NCBI GenBank assembly: GCA_000746015.1 | Contig: JQKK01000003.1 | Location: 62,001-126,000 of the forward strand | Reading direction: 5' to 3' | DNA length: 64,000 nucleotides | DNA from: Lachnospiraceae bacterium MA2020 | GTDB taxonomy: Bacteria > Bacillota > Clostridia > Lachnospirales > Lachnospiraceae | In this document: one piece after another, positions 17,401 through 27,061 of the stretch | Layout: each line of letters starts with the position of its first letter | Position numbering within the stretch: position 1 is the first letter of the stretch | Notes under the pieces: model-generated | Databases searched by the model: none | What the model saw: the letters and a program-made list of their open reading frames with translations, nothing else | Told to the model about the DNA's origin: nothing | Made by a program: the position numbers and the translations under genes

Positions 17401-17899
17401 TAAGGTTGCGCTTTGTGCAGTATTTACTGCGTTAGCAATGATTCTTTCATATGTTGAGAGCATGATACCTAATTTTTTTCCTGCTCCCGGCATGAAACTT
17501 GGGCTTACTAATCTGCTTGTAGTATTTGCGCTTTATTGCTGGAGTGCAAAGGAAGCGATAGTAATAAACATTATGAGGATTTTTCTTGTGGGATTTCTTT
17601 TTGGAAATCCCTATAGTATTGCATACAGTCTTTCGGGCTGTATCTTAAGTTTTCTGGTGATGCTTTTGCTAAAGAAGACCGGAAAGTTTTCGGTAGTCGG
17701 AATAAGCATGGCAGGAGGCGTTTTTCACAATGTGGGACAGATAATCATTGCGTATCTGATAGTTTCCAATTTCGCAATCGTGTCATACCTGCCATTGCTT
17801 ATTATCGGAGGGTTGATCACGGGATTTTTGATAGGTATCCTCAGCGGAGAGATGCTTAAAAGGCTGGGAGAGTATTTGAGGTTTGGAGAGGGAAGATGA
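17381..17899 (+). CDS. Gx transporter family protein (heptaprenyl diphosphate synthase component I-like)
   Basis: 172 residues, five to six membrane segments, with ALCAVFTALAMILSYVES, PAPGMKLGLTNL and a Gly-rich FHNVGQIIIAY. The family (PF07456) was named after a heptaprenyl diphosphate synthase subunit but looks like an S-component or small-molecule transporter. The ATG at 17381 is preferred over an earlier in-frame codon at 17351 because AAGGAG lies ten bases before it and the protein starts at the first helix. It is coupled to the NusG-II gene upstream and to ruvA downstream by an ATGA overlap. Confidence 0.78.
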   Translation: MRQLRTNKVALCAVFTALAMILSYVESMIPNFFPAPGMKLGLTNLLVVFALYCWSAKEAIVINIMRIFLVGFLFGNPYSIAYSLSGCILSFLVMLLLKKTGKFSVVGISMAGGVFHNVGQIIIAYLIVSNFAIVSYLPLLIIGGLITGFLIGILSGEMLKRLGEYLRFGEGR

Positions 17900-18510
17900 T
17901 AGGATTTTTGCGTGGTAAAATAGCTGGATATAACGAAAATATGCTGCTTATGGATGTAGGCGGTGTTGGTTATGAGGTCATAATCTCTGCAGGTACTGCT
18001 GAGGAGCTGCCTCCTGTCGGAGAGGAGCTTAAGATTTTTACGCATCTTTCGGTAAGAGAAGATGCTATGACTTTGTACGGATTTTTGACATCGGATGATC
18101 TTTCTATTTTTAAGCAGCTTATTGGGGTAAGCGGAATAGGCCCGAAGGGTGCGCAGTCGATCCTTTCTGAACTTTCACCTGACGACCTCAGGTTTGCGAT
18201 ACTGGCAGGAGACGCCAAGGCTATATCCAAGGCTCCGGGGATTGGAGCAAAGACGGCACAGAGGATAATTATCGACCTTAAGGATAAGCTGTCACTTGAA
18301 GAGACTTTTGAACATGCTCTGGGACAGCCGGAAGTTAAATCAAAGGCGGACCATGGACAGAGTAGTGAAGCTAAAGACGAGGCTGTTGAGGCTTTGATCG
18401 CGCTTGGATATTCTTCTACAGATGCATACAGAGCAGTAAAAAATGCTGATGATGGCTCTGGAATGGATGCAAATGGATTACTAAAAGCGGCGCTTAAATT
18501 TATAATTTGA
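17896..18510 (+). CDS. ruvA: Holliday junction branch migration protein RuvA
   Basis: RuvA holds the four-way junction and loads RuvB rings. 204 residues, normal. An N-terminal OB fold ([21 protein letters not shown]) is followed by helix-hairpin-helix repeats ([17 protein letters not shown] and [20 protein letters not shown]) and a C-terminal RuvB-binding domain ([17 protein letters not shown]). It overlaps the upstream gene by four bases and is followed at once by ruvB. No ruvC is here, as is usual in Firmicutes. Confidence 0.97.
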   Translation: MIGFLRGKIAGYNENMLLMDVGGVGYEVIISAGTAEELPPVGEELKIFTHLSVREDAMTLYGFLTSDDLSIFKQLIGVSGIGPKGAQSILSELSPDDLRFAILAGDAKAISKAPGIGAKTAQRIIIDLKDKLSLEETFEHALGQPEVKSKADHGQSSEAKDEAVEALIALGYSSTDAYRAVKNADDGSGMDANGLLKAALKFII

Positions 18511-18524
18511 TGGGAGCGGACTCT

Positions 18525-19517
18525 ATGGAAAGGCGTGTGATCGAGACCAATATTACTGAAGAAGACGTCAAGCTTGAAGGTTCGTTGAGACCTCATACAC
18601 TTGAGGATTATATTGGTCAGAGTAAAATAAAGGAAACATTAAAAATATATATCGAAGCTGCCAAAACCAGAGGGGAAGCGCTTGATCATGTACTGTTTTA
18701 TGGACCTCCCGGTCTTGGTAAGACGACCCTCGCAGGCATTATCGCGAGTGAGATGGGGGCAAAGCTTAAGATAACAAGTGGCCCTGCTATCGAGCGTCCG
18801 GGAGATATTGCAGCTATACTTAACAACTTGCAGGATGGAGATGTATTATTTTTAGATGAGATCCACCGTCTGAACCGTCAGGTAGAAGAAGTGTTGTATC
18901 CTGCGATGGAGGATTATGCTATAGATATAATGATCGGCAAAGGTCCTACGGCTAAGTCATTAAGGCTTCCACTTCCTAAGTTTACTCTTGTGGGAGCGAC
19001 TACAAGAGCAGGTCTGCTTTCGGCTCCGCTAAGAGACAGGTTTGGCATAATCAACAGGCTTGAGTTTTATTCTGTTGAGGATCTTGCTACGATCATAAAA
19101 CACTCAGCCAAGGTACTCGGAGTAAAGGTTGAGGATAAGGCTGCAATCGAGATGGGCAGACGCTCCAGAGGAACTCCGAGAATTGCAAACAGGCTATTGA
19201 AGAGAGTGAGAGATTTTGCCGAGATAAAGTTTGATGGCGATATCACAGAGGAAGCTGCCAATCTGGCACTTGACCTCCTTAAAGTCGATAAGTATGGGCT
19301 TGATGATCTTGATAGAAATATCTTAAGAACCATGATAGAGAAGTTTGGAGGAGGGCCCGTGGGTCTTGACACACTTGCTGCTGCAATAGGAGAGGATGCA
19401 GGTACGATCGAGGATGTATATGAGCCATATCTCATCAAAAATGGTCTTATAAACCGTACACCTCGTGGAAGGGTAGTTACTGATCTGGGGCTGCAGCACA
19501 TGGATGGGCATATTTAA
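18525..19517 (+). CDS. ruvB: Holliday junction DNA helicase RuvB
   Basis: AAA+ motor of branch migration. About 330 residues. [11 protein letters not shown] starts the motor domain, Walker A is [11 protein letters not shown], Walker [10 protein letters not shown], sensor motif GATTRAG, arginine finger near PLRDRFG, and a C-terminal winged helix ends in [12 protein letters not shown] choose the ATG at 18525 because GGGAG lies eight bases upstream; TTG 18507 and ATG 18510 overlap the ruvA stop but have no ribosome site. Confidence 0.97.
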   Translation: MERRVIETNITEEDVKLEGSLRPHTLEDYIGQSKIKETLKIYIEAAKTRGEALDHVLFYGPPGLGKTTLAGIIASEMGAKLKITSGPAIERPGDIAAILNNLQDGDVLFLDEIHRLNRQVEEVLYPAMEDYAIDIMIGKGPTAKSLRLPLPKFTLVGATTRAGLLSAPLRDRFGIINRLEFYSVEDLATIIKHSAKVLGVKVEDKAAIEMGRRSRGTPRIANRLLKRVRDFAEIKFDGDITEEAANLALDLLKVDKYGLDDLDRNILRTMIEKFGGGPVGLDTLAAAIGEDAGTIEDVYEPYLIKNGLINRTPRGRVVTDLGLQHMDGHI

Positions 19518-19524
19518 TGTAGCG

Positions 19525-19553
19525 TTGAAATGATTATACATATCTGCTATAAT
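19525..19553 (+). promoter_or_regulatory. Promoter of zapA
   Basis: TTGAAA at 19525-19530, 17 bases, TATAAT at 19548-19553 with an extended -10 TG at 19545-19546. Confidence 0.85.
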
Positions 19554-19602
19554 TTAGCTTGTATTGATTTTCGCGCAGGAGTGCAAGGGGAGGCAAAACT
19601 GT

Positions 19603-20298
19603 ATGGCTAACAAGACGGATACAGAGGTTCTTATTGGAGGAAAAGTGTATACACTTTCGGGCTACGAAGGCGAGGAATATATGCAGCGTGTGGCTTCATA
19701 TATTAATGGTAAGCTTTCGGAGTTTAGTAAGGTCGCTGGATATAACCGCCAGTCAGTGGATACACAGAATGTTTTGCTTCAACTAAACATTGCCGATGAT
19801 TATTTTAAGGCAAAGCAGATGTCAGAATCATTGCAGACCCAGCTTGATGGTAAAGACAAGGAGCTCTATGATATCAAGCATGATCTGGTTACTTCACAAT
19901 TGAAAGTCAAGAGCTTGGAAGAGTCATTAAAAGAGCTTCAGGATGCCAGCAATGAGTATCAAAAGAAGATCGTAAGACTTGAAACTGAGTTAAAAGCGAG
20001 TGTTATGTCAAATATTCCATCAGAAAAGGAAACTCCGTTTAATGATGAAGAAGTACAGGATGTAACCAGTGAAGAACTTAAGGAAACAGTTCAGGCAGAG
20101 GTTGTTGAACGTGTCAGTGATGCTGAAGTGATAGGCTTTGATGAATTTGAGGAAAAGCGCAAAGAGGATGTCGCAGAAGAGGATTTTGTACAAACTGTTG
20201 ACAGTACTGCAGAGTTTGTACAGCATGGAGACAGCGACAATTATCAGAGTTTTAACAAAAGTTCAGTAAAGAAAAAGTATTACGGCAAACGACGTTGA
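19603..20298 (+). CDS. zapA: Cell division protein ZapA with a long C-terminal extension
   Basis: ZapA crosslinks FtsZ filaments at the division site. The first 95 or so residues (MANKTDTEVLIGGKVYTLSG, EEYMQRVASYINGKL) are the ZapA core. A long coiled coil (about 70-135) and an acidic, probably disordered tail bring it to 231 residues, against about 90 in Bacillus. The tail ends in a basic KKKYYGKRR. The ATG at 19603 has GGGGAGG ten bases before it; the frame is open upstream but that part lies in the leader. Single-gene unit with its own promoter. Confidence 0.85.
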   Translation: MANKTDTEVLIGGKVYTLSGYEGEEYMQRVASYINGKLSEFSKVAGYNRQSVDTQNVLLQLNIADDYFKAKQMSESLQTQLDGKDKELYDIKHDLVTSQLKVKSLEESLKELQDASNEYQKKIVRLETELKASVMSNIPSEKETPFNDEEVQDVTSEELKETVQAEVVERVSDAEVIGFDEFEEKRKEDVAEEDFVQTVDSTAEFVQHGDSDNYQSFNKSSVKKKYYGKRR

Positions 20299-20303
20299 TC
20301 TGC

Positions 20304-20325
20304 GAGGCTGTCCTAGGACAGCCTC
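20304..20325 (+). terminator. Hairpin after zapA, weak terminator
   Basis: A perfect 10-bp palindrome, GAGGCTGTCC / GGACAGCCTC, with a two-base centre. The following ATTATTATC is T-rich but not a run, so termination may be partial and the U32 genes may be partly read from the zapA promoter. Confidence 0.55.
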
Positions 20326-20344
20326 ATTATTATCGAAAGGATTT

Positions 20345-21610
20345 ATGGATTTGGGAAAAATTGAGTTATTGAGTCCGGCTGGAAATATTGATTGTTTTTA
20401 TGCAGCAATGGCTGCCGGTGCTGATGCAGTATACGCAGGAGGCCCGAGGTTTGGAGCAAGAGCATATGCCGGTAATTTTACAGAAGAAGAATTCATAGAG
20501 GCAATTGGATATGCGCATCTTTTCGATAAAAAGCTTTACATGACTCTTAATACTCTGATGAAAGAAGACGAGCTTGCAGAGTTTTCAGACTACTTCAGAC
20601 CATATTACGAGGCTGGACTCGATGGCGTTATAGTTCAGGATATCGGTCTTATACGTCTTTTGAGACGCGAGTTTCCACTTTTGCCGGTTCATGCAAGTAC
20701 CCAGATGGCTTTGACAGGAGTTTATGGAGCTAAATATCTTAAGCATATGGGTGCTGAAAGGATTGTTCCTGCACGTGAGTTATCTCTTAAGGAGATAAAG
20801 AAGATCCATGATAATGTAGATATTGAGATCGAAGTATTTATTCATGGAGCTATGTGCTACTGTTATTCAGGAATGTGCCTGATGTCGTCATTTTTAGGCG
20901 GACGCAGCGGCAACAGAGGACGATGTGCAGGACCATGCAGACAGCCGTACGGCAAGGATGGTAAATATCTTCTTTCAATGAAAGACTTGTGCAGTATAGA
21001 GCTTTTGCCTGAGATAATCGATGCAGGAGCGTGCTCACTTAAGATCGAAGGAAGAATGAAGTCACCTGAATATGTATCCGGTGTTACCGGCATATATAGG
21101 AAGTACCTTGATCAGTACTATGAAAAGGGACGTGACGGCTTCAAGGTTTCCAAAAAAGATCTTGAGACGCTTGTAAATCTTTACTCAAGAAGCGGACTCA
21201 ATACAGGTTACTTTAAAAAGCACAATGGTTACGATATGGTGACCATCGAGAGAGGAAGTTATTCGACTTCAAAGCCTAAGGATTTCAAGATTGAAAAAAA
21301 GCAGCTTGGAATTAAGGGTGAGATAAAGGTTCATGTAGGTGAGCCTTTGGAATTAAAGGTTAAATATGAAAACTTCGAAGCATGTTTGAAGGGCGGATTA
21401 GTAGAAGAGGCTGCAAAGCAGGCTATGGGAGAAGAGGCACTCAGAAAGCAGCTTTATAAGACAGGAAATACTGATTTTTACTTCGAAGATTTTGTATATG
21501 ATATTGAGGGTTCTGCGTTTGTTCCTGTAAAACAGTTGAATGAACTTCGCAGACAGGTTTTGCAAATTCTAAGGGAGGAAATTTTAAGTGGTTATCAACG
21601 TATTATGTGA
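20345..21610 (+). CDS. U32 family protein, N-terminal catalytic half
   Basis: 421 residues of the peptidase U32 family, whose characterised members (RlhA, TrhP) act in RNA hydroxylation and not clear-cut proteolysis. MDLGKIELLSPAGN, AVYAGGPRFGARAYAGNF, HASTQMA and the U32 signature EVFIHGAMCYCYSGMCLMSS, followed by GNRGRCAGPCRQPY, are all present, with several Cys that could bind a metal cluster. Many clostridial relatives carry this part and the next gene in one chain of around 700 residues. Here the frame stops at 21610 after a DUF3656-like region and the next ORF continues in the +1 frame. Confidence 0.85.
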   Translation: MDLGKIELLSPAGNIDCFYAAMAAGADAVYAGGPRFGARAYAGNFTEEEFIEAIGYAHLFDKKLYMTLNTLMKEDELAEFSDYFRPYYEAGLDGVIVQDIGLIRLLRREFPLLPVHASTQMALTGVYGAKYLKHMGAERIVPARELSLKEIKKIHDNVDIEIEVFIHGAMCYCYSGMCLMSSFLGGRSGNRGRCAGPCRQPYGKDGKYLLSMKDLCSIELLPEIIDAGACSLKIEGRMKSPEYVSGVTGIYRKYLDQYYEKGRDGFKVSKKDLETLVNLYSRSGLNTGYFKKHNGYDMVTIERGSYSTSKPKDFKIEKKQLGIKGEIKVHVGEPLELKVKYENFEACLKGGLVEEAAKQAMGEEALRKQLYKTGNTDFYFEDFVYDIEGSAFVPVKQLNELRRQVLQILREEILSGYQRIM

Positions 21611-22343
21611 GAAACCGGCTCAGACAGCAGCTATAGCAAGAATTCCGGGAATATCTTATATATACAGTGCGGAACGTCCAAAGGGCACAGATGCGATGTG
21701 GATACAGGTCTTGCCTTACATTATGAGAGATGACGTTCAGGTTGATATTGATCCATATGCAGAGGGCGTATTGGTTAGGAATTACGAAGAACTTGAGATG
21801 GTAAGAGAAAGTAATTACCATGGCAGGGTTATTGCGGATGCTTCGCTTTATTCATTTAATTCAGAGGCTATTGCGCAGCTTAAAAGTGACGGTATCACAA
21901 GAGATACAGTTCCTTATGAGCTCAATGTCCACGAGATGAAGAAAAGAGGCGTCAGAGGCTCAGAGCTTATGATATATGGACGTGTGCCACTGATGATATC
22001 AGCAAATTGTCTTTACCTTACTGAGAATGAGCAGTGTGGTAAAAATATACCGAGCGGTAACAATGTGGAATTGATAGACCGCATGAATACAGAGTTTCCT
22101 GTAGTGTGTGACTGCCGTTACTGCTACAATGTTCTGTATAATTCAGTACCGGTTTCACTTCATAAGGAAATCGATACTATCAGTACTCTGGGACTGCATT
22201 CTGTAAGACTCAATTTTACGACAGAAGAGCCACAGGAGGCTGTTGAGATAGTGGAGTATTTTAAGGACCTCCTTATAGGAAGAGCGGGAGAGACACCTGT
22301 CCGCTACTATACACGAGGACATTTTAGAAAGGGCGTAGAATAA
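21588..22343 (+). CDS. U32-associated C-terminal half as a separate gene
   Basis: 251 residues matching the C-terminal part of long U32 proteins: NVLCEKPAQTAAIARIPG at the start, three Cys in a CDCRYCYN site, and the family end RYYTRGHFRKGVE. It starts with GTG, overlaps the preceding gene by 23 bases, and has its own strong ribosome site (AAGGGAGG, about eight bases before). That makes a true split gene more likely than a sequencing frameshift. It presumably works with the upstream half as a heterodimer. Confidence 0.75.
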   Translation: MVINVLCEKPAQTAAIARIPGISYIYSAERPKGTDAMWIQVLPYIMRDDVQVDIDPYAEGVLVRNYEELEMVRESNYHGRVIADASLYSFNSEAIAQLKSDGITRDTVPYELNVHEMKKRGVRGSELMIYGRVPLMISANCLYLTENEQCGKNIPSGNNVELIDRMNTEFPVVCDCRYCYNVLYNSVPVSLHKEIDTISTLGLHSVRLNFTTEEPQEAVEIVEYFKDLLIGRAGETPVRYYTRGHFRKGVE

Positions 22344-22353
22344 TACTAATCTT

Positions 22354-23685
22354 ATGAACACCGTAATTATCGGTCTTTCACGTTATGCGTTGGTATTCTT
22401 TATAGCTTTCTATGCTTTCCATTGTTTTATGGCATTTGCATATGGCAAGGAAGGTACAAGAAACTGGTTTTACTTTACGCAAAACGCATTTATGATCTTT
22501 ATACATGTAACTGGTCTGGTGGTTATTGCCATGCAGACCGGCAATAAAGACCTTTATGTGGCGTGTGCGCTGCAGGAGGTCCTATTTTTAGCAGTTATTG
22601 CTTTGTATTACGTTATATATCCAAATAGCTCACGTCTGCTTATTAATAATATGTGCATGTTTCTTGCCATAAGCTTTGTGATCCTTTCAAGGCTGTCTGT
22701 AGAGAAGGCAATGAAACAGTTTATCGTCGTAGCGGTTTCACTAATTATCACAATGATCATACCAATTATTATAGAACGTTTTAAGAATATGCGTGTATTG
22801 ACGTATATTTTTGGTACGGTCGGTGTACTCAGTCTGCTTACAGTAATGCTTTTGGGAGCAGCTACCAATGGTTCAAAGCTTTCTTATGATCTGTTTGGGA
22901 TTACTTTTCAGCCATCCGAATTTGTAAAGATATTATTTGTCTTATTTGAAGCGGGGATGCTTACAGATAAAGATGAAAAGACTGGAAAGATAGTGATGAG
23001 ACCGGATCCGGTAAAGGTAGTAACATCAGCGATCGTTGCTGCAGCATATGTTGTTATACTTGTTCTTTCAAGAGATCTTGGAAGCGGACTGATATTTTTT
23101 GTTGTTTATATATTCATGTTATATGCATCTCTGAAGGCATCTTTAGTCTTACTGGGTGGCGCAGGATCAGGAATTTTGGGCTCTGTTATAGGATATAAGC
23201 TGTTTTCACATGTCAGGACGCGAGTTATAGCATGGAGAGATCCTTTCAAAGTAATAGAAGGACAGGGATATCAGATAACCCAGTCACTTTTTGCTATAGG
23301 AACAGGCGGATGGTTTGGAATGGGGCTTACTTTAGGAAGCCCGGACAGAATACCTGTTGTCGAGAGAGATTTTATTTTTTCTGCTATTTCAGAAGAACTG
23401 GGATGCATTTTCAGTATCTGTCTGATCTTGATATGCATTAGCACTTTTTTGATAATTATGAATGTGGCAATGATGATTGAAAATCCATATTATAAGCTTA
23501 TTGCATTGGGATTGGCTGTAAATTATGCCTTTCAGGTTTTTCTTACAGTGGGAGGTGTGACAAAGTTTATCCCGCTTACAGGAGTTACATTACCGCTTGT
23601 AAGCTATGGAGGATCTTCGGTTTTGGCTACACTCATAGTATTTTCAATAGTTCAGGGAATATATTTACTTCATAAGGAAGGCTGA
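22354..23685 (+). CDS. SEDS peptidoglycan glycosyltransferase (FtsW/RodA/SpoVE family)
   Basis: Polymerises lipid II glycan chains in the membrane together with a class B PBP. 443 residues, about ten membrane segments. Conserved SEDS features are FQPSEFVKILFVLFEAG, the SRDLGSGLIFFVVY segment with the catalytic-type Asp, YQITQSLFAIGTGGWFGMGL, RDFIFSAISEELG and PLVSYGGSSVLATL. It has an extra N-terminal region with two or three helices before the SEDS core. The bPBP gene starts six bases after its stop. I cannot say from sequence whether it is the elongation or division enzyme. Confidence 0.9.
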   Translation: MNTVIIGLSRYALVFFIAFYAFHCFMAFAYGKEGTRNWFYFTQNAFMIFIHVTGLVVIAMQTGNKDLYVACALQEVLFLAVIALYYVIYPNSSRLLINNMCMFLAISFVILSRLSVEKAMKQFIVVAVSLIITMIIPIIIERFKNMRVLTYIFGTVGVLSLLTVMLLGAATNGSKLSYDLFGITFQPSEFVKILFVLFEAGMLTDKDEKTGKIVMRPDPVKVVTSAIVAAAYVVILVLSRDLGSGLIFFVVYIFMLYASLKASLVLLGGAGSGILGSVIGYKLFSHVRTRVIAWRDPFKVIEGQGYQITQSLFAIGTGGWFGMGLTLGSPDRIPVVERDFIFSAISEELGCIFSICLILICISTFLIIMNVAMMIENPYYKLIALGLAVNYAFQVFLTVGGVTKFIPLTGVTLPLVSYGGSSVLATLIVFSIVQGIYLLHKEG

Positions 23686-23690
23686 CTTTT

Positions 23691-25160
23691 ATGGAATTTT
23701 TTGATGAAGATTTAGATAAAGAGACAAGACCGAAAAGTAAAAAAAAGAAAACGGTCCGTGTAAACCATGAAATGTCAGTCGTAGTATATTTCTTTGTGGG
23801 TTTATTTCTTGTGATGCTGGGCTATTTTTCCTGGTTTGTACAGATCAAGGCTCCGGATACAATAAACAGCTCATACAATATGCGTCAGCAGAACCTTGCC
23901 AAAAAGGTCATACGAGGAAAAATATTTGCAGCTAATGGAGATGTTTTGGCTGAGCAGGCAATGAATTCTGAAAATAAGGAAGTGAGATACTATCCTTATT
24001 CTGATGTATTTGCGCATGCTGTAGGCTATTCCACACATGGCGGTACTGGCGTTGAGTCTGTTGCAAATATAAGCCTTCTTACGTCTGATTCTCCTATAAA
24101 CGAGCGACTCCAAAAGGAAATGGCGGGAGTTCGAAATTATGGAGATGACATATATACAACCTATGATGTCGGTTTGCAGCAGGTTGCCTATAATGCACTG
24201 GGAGCATATACTGGAGCGATAGTCGTGATGGAGGCAAAGACGGGCAAGATACTGGCTATGGTTTCCAAGCCGGATTTTGATCCAAATACCGTTTCGGATA
24301 ATTGGGCAAAAGTAAGTAACGACAAGGAGAAAACACCATTGCTCAACAGGGCAACACAAGGTCTTTATCCACCAGGCTCTACATTTAAGATGGTATCCCT
24401 ACTTGAATATATGCGGGAAAATCCGGATAACTATGAGGACTATACGTACAACTGTAAGGGCAGGATAACGGTAGAAGATGTGACAGTAGACTGTTTTCAC
24501 AGTTCGGTACATGGCAAGGTCGATCTGAAGAGTTCCTTTGCAAAATCATGCAACAGTTCTTTTGCTAATATAGGAAATCTTATGAATACAAAGAAGTTTT
24601 CTGATACATGCAGTAAGCTTCTGCTCAATAAAGATCTTCCCATAGATCTGTATTATAAAAGAAGTTCTTTTGCACTTGACCGTAATTCTGGCAGAGAAGA
24701 GATCATGCATACTGCGATAGGGCAGGGTGAAACGCTTATGACACCTATGCATATCGCGCTTATAACACAGGCTATAGCTAATAAGGGTATGATGATGCGC
24801 TCGTATGAGATAGAAAAGCAGACAAATTATCAGGGAACTGTAATAAAAAGCTATGAACCTAAAGAATATAAGCGTATAATGTCAGAAAAGGAAGCTTCAG
24901 TAATTCAGGAATATATGGAAGAAGTTGTAAATACAGGTACCGGAAAAAAGCTTAAAGATGCAGGGTATACGGTGGCCGGAAAAACGGGATCGGCTGAGTA
25001 TGGAAATGTTAAAGGCGAGAGTCACGCGTGGTTTACAGGTTATTCTAATGTTAGTGATCCGGATATAGTGGTCACTGTAATTGTTGAAAAGGCTGGAAGC
25101 GGAAGCGACTATGCAGTTCCGATGGCAAAGCGTGTATTTGATGCCTATTACGGAATGTAA
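23691..25160 (+). CDS. Class B penicillin-binding protein, transpeptidase
   Basis: Crosslinks peptidoglycan outside the membrane. 489 residues: a basic cytoplasmic start, one membrane helix (about 28-50), a short pedestal and the transpeptidase domain with SxxK at 230-233 (STFK), SxN at 286-288 (SCN) and KTG at 431-433. There are no PASTA domains and the N-terminal module is short, as in mycobacterial PbpA and other SEDS-linked PBPs. GGAAGG precedes the ATG. Directly behind the SEDS gene, so the two form a cognate polymerase-transpeptidase pair. Confidence 0.92.
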   Translation: MEFFDEDLDKETRPKSKKKKTVRVNHEMSVVVYFFVGLFLVMLGYFSWFVQIKAPDTINSSYNMRQQNLAKKVIRGKIFAANGDVLAEQAMNSENKEVRYYPYSDVFAHAVGYSTHGGTGVESVANISLLTSDSPINERLQKEMAGVRNYGDDIYTTYDVGLQQVAYNALGAYTGAIVVMEAKTGKILAMVSKPDFDPNTVSDNWAKVSNDKEKTPLLNRATQGLYPPGSTFKMVSLLEYMRENPDNYEDYTYNCKGRITVEDVTVDCFHSSVHGKVDLKSSFAKSCNSSFANIGNLMNTKKFSDTCSKLLLNKDLPIDLYYKRSSFALDRNSGREEIMHTAIGQGETLMTPMHIALITQAIANKGMMMRSYEIEKQTNYQGTVIKSYEPKEYKRIMSEKEASVIQEYMEEVVNTGTGKKLKDAGYTVAGKTGSAEYGNVKGESHAWFTGYSNVSDPDIVVTVIVEKAGSGSDYAVPMAKRVFDAYYGM

Positions 25161-25192
25161 GACGGTTTATATCGTTTAACACAGGTGATTAT

Positions 25193-25519
25193 ATGAGATT
25201 TGCAAAAAATATTTATCTGGGAGAAGGTGCACGCAAAAATTCTCAGATAATGAAATGGAAATTAAAATTTGGAATGGGGATGATAGGTGCATATTGTATT
25301 GTTATCCCTGAGTACGGAGATGATCCGCTTGAAATTTTTCATAATTCTGTGTTGAGACAAAAGTATTATAGAAAAAAACGTCCGCTTATAGTTGGTCTGG
25401 CTGAAGGGTTTGAAGAGGCAGCTTTTTTAAGCGCAAAGATAATGGCTGACAGCTATAAGGAAAATGGCAATTATAATGTAAGAGAATATTTTAAGAAAAT
25501 GGGGGAAAAGAGCTTATGA
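25193..25519 (+). CDS. Conserved hypothetical protein
   Basis: 108 residues with a basic N-terminus (MRFAKNIYLGEGARKN), a possible weak hydrophobic stretch (MGMIGAYCIVIPEYG) and helical charged C-terminus. I do not recognise a domain. It lies between the PBP gene and the DUF2953 gene and overlaps the latter by four bases, so it is part of this operon. Alternate coding on the other strand is not convincing. Codon use matches its neighbours. Confidence 0.65.
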   Translation: MRFAKNIYLGEGARKNSQIMKWKLKFGMGMIGAYCIVIPEYGDDPLEIFHNSVLRQKYYRKKRPLIVGLAEGFEEAAFLSAKIMADSYKENGNYNVREYFKKMGEKSL

Positions 25520-26610
25520 TGATCTTTCTTACCATACTTAAAATCATAGGATTGGTACTCCTTTCTATACTAGGGGTGATATTATTTGTCTTACTACTGG
25601 TGCTGTTTGTACCGTTAAGGTATAAAATTGAAGGTGGATTTGCTAAGAAACCATTAAAATATAAAGCTTTTGCACAAGTAACATGGCTTTTGGGATTGCT
25701 GAATGTCAGTGCCCAGTTTGATAATGATAATGGCTTTGAGCCATGTTTGAAACTGGCAGGAATAAAGGTTTATCCGAAAAAACAGGATGATCCTGATGAT
25801 ATGGAGGAAGCTGATTATGATGGGTTATACGAAAAAGCAGGTGAAGAATGTCCGCAGGAAACTCAGATGGAAGCGTCGCCGCCAGAAATTAGAGCGAGAG
25901 ATGAGGGTAAGGCGAAGGAAGAAGCAGATGAAACGCCTCTTGAGACGCGTGAAGAAACAGCAGAAACCACAAAGACGCGGGATACTTGGGATGCTGGAAA
26001 GGCAGAAGAGGAAACTGGAGGCGGCAGCGACACTTGCGCTTCTCTGGATAGCACGGAAGCCTATACTGAATACAGCTATTCCAATCTTGAAGATGGCTTC
26101 GAAGGTGATAAAGAAGCTGAACATTCTTCAAAGATTAGAAAATTTGCAGAATTCATTAAAAGACTGATAGAAAAGACAAGCAAGGCTTTTGAGAATATAT
26201 CCTACACAATACAGAGTCTCTGTGATAAAATAGAGAATATCACACGAAAGATAGATTACTATAAAAACTGGTGGGAGTCTGAAGCAACACAAGGGGCTGT
26301 TCACAAAGTTTTGGCACAGGCAGGCTTTTTTATACGTGCCATAAGACCGCGCAGATTATCTTTAGGCGTGGTATATGGGGATAAAGATCCTTCAAATACC
26401 GGCAGGATGTATGGCAATTATGCGGCAGTATCACCATGGATAGGCAGATGGGTATCCATGGAGCCAAGATTTGAAGAAGATATCTTAGAATGTGATCTTG
26501 ATGCGAAGGGACGTCTTCAGCTTTATATTGTGCTGATCATTGCATGGAAACTGTTTTTTGATAAAAATCTGCGGTGTGTCATAAAGAGATTTAAGAGAGC
26601 TCCGCAATGA
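25516..26610 (+). CDS. DUF2953 membrane protein (YtfI-like)
   Basis: 364 residues: two close N-terminal hydrophobic stretches (about 1-35), a central low-complexity Glu/Lys/Thr-rich stretch (about 95-200) and a C-terminal DUF2953-like part (RPRRLSLGVVYGDKDPSNTGRMYG, then a final hydrophobic segment). In Bacillus the DUF2953 protein YtfI precedes YtfJ, and the same order is seen here, ten bases apart. A sporulation or envelope function is suspected for the pair. The central low-complexity part makes frame shadows on both strands; they are not genes. Confidence 0.75.
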   Translation: MMIFLTILKIIGLVLLSILGVILFVLLLVLFVPLRYKIEGGFAKKPLKYKAFAQVTWLLGLLNVSAQFDNDNGFEPCLKLAGIKVYPKKQDDPDDMEEADYDGLYEKAGEECPQETQMEASPPEIRARDEGKAKEEADETPLETREETAETTKTRDTWDAGKAEEETGGGSDTCASLDSTEAYTEYSYSNLEDGFEGDKEAEHSSKIRKFAEFIKRLIEKTSKAFENISYTIQSLCDKIENITRKIDYYKNWWESEATQGAVHKVLAQAGFFIRAIRPRRLSLGVVYGDKDPSNTGRMYGNYAAVSPWIGRWVSMEPRFEEDILECDLDAKGRLQLYIVLIIAWKLFFDKNLRCVIKRFKRAPQ

Positions 26611-26620
26611 AGAGGGAAAA

Positions 26621-27025
26621 ATGTCAGATAATAAAAATGAAAATGTAATAGATAAGCTTATGAATGGCATGAGTTCATTTCTTTCTACCAAGACTGTTGT
26701 TGGTGAGCCAATGATATTTGGTGATACTACACTTATCCCATTGGTAGAGGTTTCATTTGGAATGGGAGCCGGCAGCGGATCTGGTGAAAAGAAGGACAGC
26801 AGCTGTGGTGGAATTGGAGGTAAAGTCAGTCCGTCAGCAGTGCTTGTACTCAGAGGTGGATCAGCCCGTCTCGTTAATGTCAAAAATCAGGATTCAGTTA
26901 CTAAAATACTGGATATGGTGCCTGATATAGTAAATAAATTCAGCGAGGTAAAGGGCGCAAAGGGGCCGGAATTTACGGATAAAGAAGCAGTAGATATCGC
27001 CTTTGACAGGACTGAAAACCAGTAA
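26621..27025 (+). CDS. ytfJ: GerW / YtfJ family protein
   Basis: 134 residues: VIDKLMNGMSSFLSTKTVVGEPM, FGDTTLIPLVEVSFGMGAGSG, a Gly-rich SSCGGIGGKVSPSAVLV and a short C-terminal helix. This is PF09579; in Bacillus it is a spore cortex-associated protein (GerW), but the family also occurs in bacteria without known spores. It follows the YtfI-like gene, keeping the ytfI-ytfJ order. GAGGG precedes the ATG. Confidence 0.88.
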   Translation: MSDNKNENVIDKLMNGMSSFLSTKTVVGEPMIFGDTTLIPLVEVSFGMGAGSGSGEKKDSSCGGIGGKVSPSAVLVLRGGSARLVNVKNQDSVTKILDMVPDIVNKFSEVKGAKGPEFTDKEAVDIAFDRTENQ

Positions 27026-27061
27026 GTTTGAAAGAAAATTGCATATAACAGAAAAAAAGGG

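Noticed and set aside
20345-22343. Sequencing frameshift in one U32 gene
   Set aside because: The second half has its own strong ribosome site and start codon with stops just upstream in that frame, so a real split is more likely, though not proven.
25787-26167. Lys/Arg-rich ORF on the plus strand, and shadows on the minus strand
   Set aside because: Frame shadow of the low-complexity middle of the DUF2953 gene.
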